From Paracoccaceae bacterium (GTDB taxonomy: Bacteria > Pseudomonadota > Alphaproteobacteria > Rhodobacterales > Rhodobacteraceae), in assembly GCA_027069385.1 (NCBI GenBank), contig JALXER010000317.1, positions 1 through 12,436 of the forward strand: 12,436 bases of DNA. Direction: 5' to 3'. Below, one piece after another: positions 7,987 to 12,436 of the stretch. Position numbers and translations under genes: made by a program. The notes under the pieces were generated by a model. The model did no database searches. It was not told the origin of the DNA and saw only the letters and a program-made list of their open reading frames with translations. Each line of letters opens with the position of its first letter. The stretch's first letter is position 1.

Positions 7987-9543
7987 CTATTCGTCAACCA
8001 CAAGGTCGCCGAAGTAAGGGAAGTTTAGCGCATTCACGATGGCTTCTGCATGGACGCCGTTACGCGCACCCCATGACAGGTTCTGCCAGTGCAGCGGAAT
8101 GAAGGCGGCTTCGTTATACAGAATACCTTCAAGCTGTTGCAGCAGCGCGGCGCGTTCGGCAGGGTCAACAGTGGCGTTGGCCTGATCCATCAGCGCATCG
8201 GCTTCGGGGTTGCAATAGGCCCCCGAGTTGTACTGGCCGTTACCGGTTGCCTCGTCAAAACAATGAGTCAGGAACTGGTGGAAGTTGGCCGAATCCTCGG
8301 TATCCGAATGCCAGCCGATCATCATCATGTCCGCAGCGCGTTCATCAAATGCCGGCCAGTATTGGGCCTTGGGCATGGTTTTCAGATCAACGTTGATGTT
8401 GATCTGTGCCAGCATCCCCGCAACAGCCTGAGCGATTTTCTCATCGTTCACATAGCGGTTGTTGGGTGCCATCATGGTCAGGTCAAACCCGTCTGCATAG
8501 CCGGCTTCGGCCATCAGTTCGCGGGCGCGGTCCAGATCGAAACGCGGTGTAAGCGCCGGATCATAACCCAGATAGCCCGCCGGGCTGGCCTGGCCTGCAA
8601 CGGTGGCAAAGCCTTTCATGATACGGTCAACGATGGCCGCATTGTTGATGGCATAGTCGATCGCCAGACGTACACGCATATCGGCCAGCGCCGGATTGCG
8701 TTCTTCGTTCATCTGGAAGGTGATGATCCGCGTGCCCGGCATGGTGATCAGGTTAACCGAATCATCATTGTTCAGGCGTTCGTGATCATTGGGCGGCACC
8801 GGTGCGATGAAATCCACATCGCCAGCCAGCAGGGCCGCAACCCGTGTCGGGTCTTCCTTGATCGGCGTCAGGACGATTTCGTCAACGTTGCCGGGGCTTT
8901 CTGTGTCCCAATAATCGGCAAAACGTTCAAATACCATGCGCACACCCTGTTCACGCTCGGTCACGATGAACGGGCCTGTGCCCGAAACATTGCGCGAGGC
9001 AAAACTGTTGCCGTGCTTGACGATCTCGGACTTGTCGTTGCCGTTTTCATCGGTGCCGGTATAAAACGCCGAATCCATCGGGAAGATATACGTCGCCGTG
9101 TGCAGAACCAGCGGGTAAACCCCGTCGGTGTTCAGGTCGATGGTATAGTCATCCACGATATCCATCGAGGTGAAGTTGGAGAAAATCCCCTTGAAGTCTT
9201 CACTCTCTTTCAGGCGGTTAAAGGTCCACTGCACATCGGCAGCGGTCATTTCGTTGCCCGAATGGAATTTTACACCCTCGCGCAGGTGAAAGCGCATGGT
9301 GTCTTCGTCAATCTGTTCCCAGCTTGTGGCAAGACGCGGTTCAAAACCCAGATCCTGCGTCCAGCGCAGCAACGGGTCAAAGACCATATGCGACAATTGC
9401 AGCGTGCCACCTGACAGCTGCTCGTGCGGGTCCAGCGATACTGGGTCCGCATCATAGGCAATATTAATGGATTCCGCATGCGCACCCACTGCCAAAGCGA
9501 CAGTAAAAGCACCAGCCGAAACCAGCTTTCCAAACATTTTCAT
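7987..9543 (-). CDS. Family 5 (oligopeptide/dipeptide-type) ABC substrate-binding protein
   Basis: This is a 518-aa periplasmic solute-binding protein that delivers ligand to the downstream permeases. Residues 1-23 form a signal peptide (K2, hydrophobic core SAGAFTVALAVG, cleavage after AHA before ESINIAYDADP). The mature N-terminus has the SBP_bac_5 hallmarks: DADPVSLDPHEQ, then VFDPLLRW..DLGFEPRLATSWE and FHLREGVKFHSGNEMTAADVQWTFNRLK (about 83-112). It lacks an N-terminal lipobox Cys, so it is a soluble periplasmic protein. The ligand is not predictable; the family binds peptides, nickel or metallophores, opines and haem. GGGAG lies a few bases before the ATG, and ATG AAA ATG offers a second start two codons in. 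It is the first gene of the seven-gene - strand run. Confidence 0.94.
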   Translation of the reverse strand: MKMFGKLVSAGAFTVALAVGAHAESINIAYDADPVSLDPHEQLSGGTLQLSHMVFDPLLRWTQDLGFEPRLATSWEQIDEDTMRFHLREGVKFHSGNEMTAADVQWTFNRLKESEDFKGIFSNFTSMDIVDDYTIDLNTDGVYPLVLHTATYIFPMDSAFYTGTDENGNDKSEIVKHGNSFASRNVSGTGPFIVTEREQGVRMVFERFADYWDTESPGNVDEIVLTPIKEDPTRVAALLAGDVDFIAPVPPNDHERLNNDDSVNLITMPGTRIITFQMNEERNPALADMRVRLAIDYAINNAAIVDRIMKGFATVAGQASPAGYLGYDPALTPRFDLDRARELMAEAGYADGFDLTMMAPNNRYVNDEKIAQAVAGMLAQININVDLKTMPKAQYWPAFDERAADMMMIGWHSDTEDSANFHQFLTHCFDEATGNGQYNSGAYCNPEADALMDQANATVDPAERAALLQQLEGILYNEAAFIPLHWQNLSWGARNGVHAEAIVNALNFPYFGDLVVDE

Positions 9544-9567
9544 AGTTCTCTCCCGGTTGTAACCAAC

Positions 9568-9595
9568 ACCATATGCCTACGCCCGTCGGCGTCAA
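9568..9595 (-). promoter_or_regulatory. Candidate promoter of the importer operon with a dyad in its spacer
   Basis: Read on the - strand, TTGACG (complement of 9590-9595) is followed 16 bases later by TATGGT (complement of 9568-9573), a plausible sigma-70 -35/-10 pair. It would start transcription just upstream of the binding-protein ribosome site. A short dyad ACGCC-N4-GGCGT (9579-9592) sits in the spacer and overlaps the -35 edge, where a regulator could act. The hexamer matches are moderate, so this is a prediction only. The rest of 9544-9690 shows nothing else clear apart from a weak 5-bp hairpin (9649-9662) after the HxlR gene. Confidence 0.35.
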
Positions 9596-9690
9596 AGCGC
9601 CAATACCAATTGTTTATTACCCATGCGTATTTTGGATAACGGCACACCCCCGGGATGCCGGGTCAGGGTGGCAAGGGCGGGTTTAGCCGG

Positions 9691-10056
9691 TCACGGCCGT
9701 GCATCAAACCTTTCCCGGGACTTTTCGATCTGGCGCTTGTGCGTCGCCGCCCAGCCCGAAAGCTGGTCGAGCGGACCCAGCAGGGATTGCCCCAGCGCCG
9801 TCAGTTCATAATCGACCCGCGGTGGCACGCATGGCGTCACGATTCGCAGCACCAGCCCCTCTCGTTCCAGTTTGCGCAAGGTCTGGGTCAGCATGCGTTG
9901 CGAAATATCGGGCAACGCACGCCGTATTTCCGAGAACCGCTGTCGGCCCTTGCGCAGGTCATGCACGATCAGGATGCTCCACTTATCCCCTATTTTTGCA
10001 AGGATCGAACGTACCGGACACAGGCTGGGCGTAAACGGATCGAGCTGGTTCTTCAT
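9691..10056 (-). CDS. HxlR-family transcriptional regulator
   Basis: This is a 121-aa winged-helix regulator. The N-terminus has the HxlR signature CPVRSILAKIGDKWSILIV with Cys13, then RFSEIRRALPDISQRMLTQTLRKLEREGL (recognition region, about 40-70). After these come the wing, PPRVDYELTALGQSLLGPLDQL, and a basic C-terminal helix. Cys13 sits where several HxlR proteins (YodB/HypR type) have a thiol sensor for quinones, aldehydes or oxidants, so redox or electrophile sensing is a fair guess, not shown. The ATG has GGAGG a few bases upstream. The gene is divergent from the secreted SnoaL-like protein gene, its most likely target, and two inverted operator-like sites lie between them. The gap to the importer operon is 147 bp; it is on the same strand upstream of it but likely transcribed separately. 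Confidence 0.92.
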   Translation of the reverse strand: MKNQLDPFTPSLCPVRSILAKIGDKWSILIVHDLRKGRQRFSEIRRALPDISQRMLTQTLRKLEREGLVLRIVTPCVPPRVDYELTALGQSLLGPLDQLSGWAATHKRQIEKSRERFDARP

Positions 10057-10079
10057 CGGGCCTCCAAAAAAAGTTTATG

Positions 10080-10130
10080 GTTACTAAAAAGTGCCTACTT
10101 CCTTTTATATACCAAGTCATTATTAGTAAC
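10080..10130. promoter_or_regulatory. Paired inverted operator sites for the HxlR regulator (predicted)
   Basis: GTTACTAA (10080-10087) and its exact reverse complement TTAGTAAC (10123-10130) flank an AT-rich stretch with TATATA at 10106-10111. Site to site the distance is 43 bp, about four helical turns. Each site is itself a partial dyad (GTTACTAAAAAGTG on one side; the other, read in reverse, begins GTTACTAATAATGAC). The placement, 24 bp from the regulator's start and 54 bp from the secreted protein's start, suits control of both divergent genes. HxlR regulators commonly bind GTTACT/AGTAAC-like dyads; assignment here is by position and symmetry. Confidence 0.6.
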
Positions 10131-10183
10131 AACAAGCCGGTTGTAACAGCTGGCCCACTTAAAATCAACATAAGGAAAACCTG

Positions 10184-11005
10184 ATGAAAATGATCAATAC
10201 GCTGGTCGCGCTAAGCGCCGCCACCACCTTTGCCCTGCCGGTGCTGGCCGGTGAAAAAGAAACCGCCACGCTGATGCTGACCCAAGGGCTGGTGCAGTTG
10301 GACCAGGACTTTGTTAACCGCAATGTGGCGCCGGGCTATATCCAGCATAACCCCGGTGTTGCTGACGATGTTGCGGGGGTGCTCGGGTTTATCGACTATC
10401 TGGCCACGCTGGATGATCCGGTGCAGATAGAGCCGGTGCGGGTGCTGCAAGATGGCGATATGGTTATGGTCCACAGTAACCTGACCTTTGGTGCCCCGAT
10501 GGCGCTGTTCGATCTGTTCCGCTTCGAGGATGGCAGGATTGTCGAGCATTGGGACGGGATGCAAATCGTGCCCGAGACCACCGCAAGCGGCAATGGCATG
10601 ACCGATGGCATGATCCACATCACCGACCTCGATCAAACCGAGGCCAACCGCGCGCTGGTCACCGGCTTTGTAAGTGATGTGTTTATTAATGGCGATACCA
10701 GCAAGATCCCCGACTATATCGGCGACGATTATATCCAGCATAACCCCGGGATCGCCAATGGCATTGACGGGCTGAACGCCTTCATGGCTTATCTTGATCA
10801 AAACGGGATTTCGGTATCCTTTCGGCAAATCCACCATGTTGTTGCAGAGGGCAACTTTGTGCTGACCCATTCGGAAGGCCAGATCAACGGTGCGACGAAT
10901 GTCTTCTTTGACCTGTTCCGGGTCGAGAACGGCCGGATTGCCGAGCATTGGGACGTGGTGCAACAAGTGCCCGAAGAAACCGCCAACGATAACGGGATGT
11001 TCTGA
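10184..11005 (+). CDS. Secreted protein with two tandem SnoaL/NTF2-like domains
   Basis: This 273-aa protein begins with a signal peptide (K2, hydrophobic core TLVALSAATTFALPV, likely cleavage after VLA at about residue 22), so it is probably periplasmic. Two copies of an NTF2-like fold domain follow, at about 27-138 and 150-271. Matching landmarks are YIQHNPG at 52-58 and again at 183-189 (period 131 residues), a buried FDLFR.E.GRI.EHWD segment ending each copy, and a closing VPE..A..NGM. The family includes polyketide cyclases and many uncharacterised secreted proteins; each copy keeps the His-Asn and His-Trp-Asp features, but no activity can be assigned. AAGGA precedes the ATG. It is divergent from an HxlR regulator and followed by a strong hairpin, so it is likely a single-gene unit. 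An enzyme acting on small lactones or aldehydes, or a binding protein, are both open. Confidence 0.88.
   Translation: MKMINTLVALSAATTFALPVLAGEKETATLMLTQGLVQLDQDFVNRNVAPGYIQHNPGVADDVAGVLGFIDYLATLDDPVQIEPVRVLQDGDMVMVHSNLTFGAPMALFDLFRFEDGRIVEHWDGMQIVPETTASGNGMTDGMIHITDLDQTEANRALVTGFVSDVFINGDTSKIPDYIGDDYIQHNPGIANGIDGLNAFMAYLDQNGISVSFRQIHHVVAEGNFVLTHSEGQINGATNVFFDLFRVENGRIAEHWDVVQQVPEETANDNGMF
10337..10749 (+). repeat. Exact 20-bp direct repeat marking the internal domain duplication
   Basis: TATATCCAGCATAACCCCGG occurs at 10337-10356 and again at 10730-10749, in the same reading frame and 393 bp (131 codons) apart. It encodes the YIQHNPG motif of each SnoaL-like domain. Elsewhere the two halves have diverged, so either this motif is under strong constraint or local gene conversion has kept it identical. 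Confidence 0.85.
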
Positions 11006-11026
11006 TCTTCGGAACGCCGATCTCTT

Positions 11027-11050
11027 CGGGGGGCCGAAAACGGCCCCCCG
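11027..11050 (+). terminator. GC-rich hairpin after the secreted-protein gene
   Basis: CGGGGGGCCG and CGGCCCCCCG form a perfect 10-bp stem with an AAAA loop, 22 bp after the stop. It is the right place for a terminator, but no U tract follows on the + strand (CATCAATC). It may act by stalling, with other factors, or as a 3'-end protector. Confidence 0.55.
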
Positions 11051-11070
11051 CATCAATCGGGCATGAGCAC

Positions 11071-11199
11071 TGACCTGCGCCCCTAAAACTCCTCCAAAAT
11101 GATGTAGAGTCCGCCCAACAAAAAGGACGGATAACATGAAGAAGAGATTCACGGACGAACAGATTATAGCAATGCTGAAAGAGCAGGAGGCTGGCGAGG
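11071..11199 (+). mobile_element. Left-end fragment of an IS3-family element (element A), cut by element B
   Basis: TGACCTGCGCCCCT at 11071 resembles the 5'-TG...CCCC terminal repeats of IS407-group IS3 elements. It is followed 65 bp on by an IS3-type orfA start. The coding homology ends near 11198, exactly where the inverted repeat of element B begins, so element B inserted into element A or replaced the rest of it. The remainder of A is not present before the window ends. The left boundary is inferred from the end motif alone. Confidence 0.6.
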
Positions 11200-11252
11200 T
11201 AATCCCCCCGAAAAAAGTGGTGTTCATGCGTAGAATTTTCTCGGCATACTGA
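11136..11252 (+). pseudogene. Truncated IS3-family orfA of element A
   Basis: The ATG at 11136 follows an AAAGGACGG ribosome site. The first 21 codons (MKKRFTDEQIIAMLKEQEAG, then E) match the beginning of the IS3-family orfA helix-turn-helix protein. The frame then runs into the left end of element B and reads 17 foreign residues (VIPPKKVVFMRRIFSAY) before TGA at 11250-11252. A normal orfA is about 88-100 aa, so this copy is non-functional as an orfA. It might still make a short 38-aa peptide. Confidence 0.8.
11200..11237 (+). repeat. Left terminal inverted repeat of element B
   Basis: This pairs with 12393-12430 without gaps, 24 of 38 positions identical. The match is bipartite: the outer 10 bases TAATCCCCCC and the inner 8 bases GTAGAATT are perfect, with scattered matches between. 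The two blocks are probably the cleavage end and the transposase-binding part. Confidence 0.8.
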
Positions 11253-11267
11253 CTGAGGAGATTTTGA

Positions 11268-11534
11268 ATGAAGAACAAACGATACAGCGACGCGCAGATC
11301 ATGGGTATTTTGAAGCAGGCCGAAAGCGGTGTGCCGGTTTCGGAACTGTGCCGCGAACACGGAATGAGCAACGCCAGCTTTTACAAATGGCGGGCAAAGT
11401 TCGGGGGCATGGATGCCTCGATGATCTCGGAGATGAAGGCGTTGGCCGAGGAAAACCGTCGTTTGAAGCGCATGTATGCCGAGATGAGCATGCAGAACGA
11501 CCTGCTGAAGGAAGCCCTTGGGAAAAAGCATTAA
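11268..11534 (+). CDS. IS3-family transposase orfA (element B)
   Basis: This is an 88-aa DNA-binding part of an IS3-family transposase. Residues 1-45 form the helix-turn-helix of the HTH_Tnp_1 type (RYSDAQIMGILKQAESG, then SELCREHGMSNASFYKWRAKFGG). Residues about 52-84 form a leucine-zipper-like coiled coil (MKALAEENRRLKRMYAEM, then LLKEAL) used for multimerisation. The ATG is preceded by GAGGAG. The C-terminal GKKH overlaps an A-rich slippery run where ribosomes can shift -1 into orfB to make the full transposase. It looks intact and could act as a repressor or inhibitor of transposition even though orfB is damaged. Confidence 0.92.
   Translation: MKNKRYSDAQIMGILKQAESGVPVSELCREHGMSNASFYKWRAKFGGMDASMISEMKALAEENRRLKRMYAEMSMQNDLLKEALGKKH
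11522..11528 (+). promoter_or_regulatory. Candidate -1 ribosomal frameshift site (GAAAAAG)
   Basis: In the orfA frame the codons are GGG AAA AAG CAT TAA. A slip of one base back on AAA-AAG places the ribosome in the frame of orfB, which has a long open frame just downstream. IS3 elements usually use A6G; here the run is A5G, so efficiency may be lower. Confidence 0.6.
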
Positions 11535-11554
11535 GGCCGTCTCTGCGCAAAGAG

Positions 11555-12394
11555 ATGGCCGTGAAGGCGGTCACCAGCCGTGGCGTTAGCATTGCGCTGG
11601 CTTGCCGAACGTTCAGCATCAGCGAAAGTTGCTATCGATATGAACGCAAGCTCAGTGACGAGAACGCAGAGATCGCGGAATGGCTTGTGAAACTGACCGG
11701 CAACCGCCGTACCTGGGGCTTTGGCCTGTGTTTTTTGTATCTGCGCAATGTGAAAGGCTTTGGCTGGAACCACAAGCGGGTCTACCGGATTTACTGCGAA
11801 CTGGAGCTGAATTTGCGGATCAGGCCGAAGAAACGTCTGAAACGGGACAAACCGGACGCGTTGGCGGTGCCGGATGCGGCCAACCATACTTGGTCTATGG
11901 ACTTTATGGTGAACCAGCTGGCTGATGGCCGCTCGATCCGCACTCTGAACGTGCTGGACGACTTCAATCGCGAAGGATTGGGCATAGAAGTAGACTTCTC
12001 GCTGCCCGCCGGGCGGGTGGTGCGCAGCCTGAACCGGATCATAGAATGGCGCGGCAAGCCGCAGATAATCCGGGTCGATAATGGGCCTGAATATATCAAC
12101 GGTAAACTGATGGCATGGGCCGAGAAAATGGGCATCCACATCCAATATATCCAACCGGGGAAGCCCCAGCAGAATGCCTATATCGAGCGCTACAATCGCA
12201 CGGTTCGACACGAGTGGCTGGACCAGAACATCTTTGAAACCATCGTCCCTCTCGGTGAATGAAGGCATTCACCTGCCGGTCAGCGGGAGGCCCAGGAACA
12301 GGCCACAAAATGGCTCTGGACATACAACAATGACCGGCCCAACATGGCCATCGGCGGGATCACCCCCGCCATGAAACTGAAACAAGCCGCGTAA
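11555..12394 (+). pseudogene. IS3-family transposase orfB with in-frame stop (element B)
   Basis: This is the catalytic half of the transposase, in the -1 frame relative to orfA. An ATG lies at 11555, but translation would normally come by frameshift. The N-terminal part has the HTH_21-like region (YRYERKL...TWGFGLCFLYLRNVKGFGWNHKRVYRIY). The rve integrase core keeps the DDE triad: Asp in WSMDF, Asp in RVDNGPE and Glu in NAYIERYNRT. The frame hits TGA at 12260-12262 after FETIVPLGE. It then resumes in the same frame as EAQEQATKWLWTYNNDRPN..IGGITP..KLKQAA, the normal family C-terminus, ending TAA at 12392-12394. The break is thus caused by about 14 extra codons, not a frameshift. Losing the last ~35 residues probably inactivates it, though all three catalytic residues precede the stop. 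Confidence 0.85.
12245..12286 (+). repeat. About 42-bp palindrome-bearing insertion inside orfB
   Basis: This stretch separates FETI from EAQEQ, which are nearly adjacent in IS3-family transposases. It contains a perfect 8-bp dyad, GGTGAATG (12254-12261) and CATTCACC (12266-12273), with loop AAGG, and it supplies the TGA stop. Its length is a multiple of three, so the downstream frame is preserved. The exact edges are estimated from protein alignment by eye (net gain 39-42 bp). I do not recognise the sequence. Confidence 0.55.
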
Positions 12395-12430
12395 TTCTAC
12401 AAGCGGACCCCATCAAAAATGGGGGGATTA
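12393..12430 (-). repeat. Right terminal inverted repeat of element B
   Basis: This is the reverse-complement partner of 11200-11237. The orfB stop codon overlaps its inner edge. Only six bases (CCCGGG) follow before the window ends, so the flank cannot be read well enough to find the rest of element A. Confidence 0.8.
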
Positions 12431-12436
12431 CCCGGG

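Larger units (their letters stand above)
11200..12430 (+). mobile_element. IS3-family insertion sequence (element B), near complete, about 1.23 kb
   Basis: The element holds terminal inverted repeats, orfA (11268-11534), a candidate frameshift site and orfB (to 12394), all on the + strand and of normal IS3 size. The outer ends read TAATCCCCCC; the match extends two bases further outward on both sides (GGTAATCCCCCC), so exact ends are uncertain by 1-2 bp. No matching target duplication is visible: the left flank is CTGGCGA(GG), the right flank (CC)CGGG. That could mean rearrangement after insertion, or simply that the ends are misplaced. The orfB is broken by a stop, so the copy may be immobile by itself. 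Confidence 0.85.

Noticed and set aside
8089..9414. Long + strand open frame (441 codons) opposite the binding-protein gene
   Set aside because: The - strand frame is an unmistakable family 5 binding protein with signal peptide; the opposite frame has no motif.
9649..9662. CCCGG-GATG-CCGGG hairpin after the HxlR stop
   Set aside because: The stem is only 5 bp with no T run on the - strand; too weak to call a terminator.
9553..10147. CCGGTTGTAAC occurs at 9553-9563 and at 10137-10147, each upstream of a gene for an exported protein
   Set aside because: It is 11 bases only, in different orientation relative to the two genes, and partly overlaps ribosome-site surroundings in one case; not enough to call a shared operator.
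10211..11371. Long - strand open frame spanning the secreted-protein gene and the IS left end
   Set aside because: It crosses a gene boundary, a hairpin and the join between two IS elements, so it cannot be a conserved gene.

Overview
The window reads as a GC-rich chromosomal segment of an alphaproteobacterium, probably of the Rhodobacterales/roseobacter type. That placement is an inference from base composition, codon use and protein style; no rRNA or other marker is present. It holds four blocks.

(1) Positions 1-2753, + strand. This is the 3' end of an unrecognised gene, then a PvdE/SyrD-type 'cyclic peptide export' ABC exporter (one polypeptide, TMD-NBD), then a type II thioesterase whose start overlaps the exporter stop by 8 bp. 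This pair is typical of the end of a nonribosomal peptide (NRPS) locus, often a siderophore locus. The NRPS genes themselves would lie outside the left edge.

(2) Positions 2750-9543, - strand, convergent with block 1. This is a compact seven-gene run: a signal-peptide-bearing family 5 (oligopeptide/dipeptide type) solute-binding protein, two Dpp/Opp-type permeases, two Dpp/Opp-type ATPases, a LysR regulator with a GTG start, and finally an MbtH-like protein. MbtH proteins are partners of NRPS adenylation domains. Finding one as the last gene of a Dpp-type import operon, tail to tail with an exporter/thioesterase pair, is the most notable arrangement here. It suggests one split locus for making, exporting and re-importing a small peptide or metallophore. 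A perfect 12-bp stem-loop lies between the binding-protein gene and the first permease gene and probably sets their relative expression.

(3) Positions 9691-11050. An HxlR-family regulator (- strand) is divergent from a secreted protein made of two tandem SnoaL/NTF2-like domains (+ strand). The 127-bp gap between them carries two inverted GTTACTAA/TTAGTAAC sites, a likely operator pair. The secreted protein is an internal duplication with a period of 131 codons, including an exact 20-bp DNA repeat. A very strong GC hairpin follows it.

(4) Positions 11071-12436. These are nested IS3-family insertion sequences. The left end and first codons of one element are cut off by a second, nearly complete element of about 1.23 kb with bipartite terminal inverted repeats, orfA, a candidate -1 frameshift site and orfB. 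The orfB carries a roughly 42-bp palindrome-containing insertion with an in-frame stop near its 3' end, so the transposase is probably broken. The window ends 6 bases beyond this element.

No tRNA, rRNA or CRISPR array was seen, and no gene-free stretch is longer than about 300 bases.
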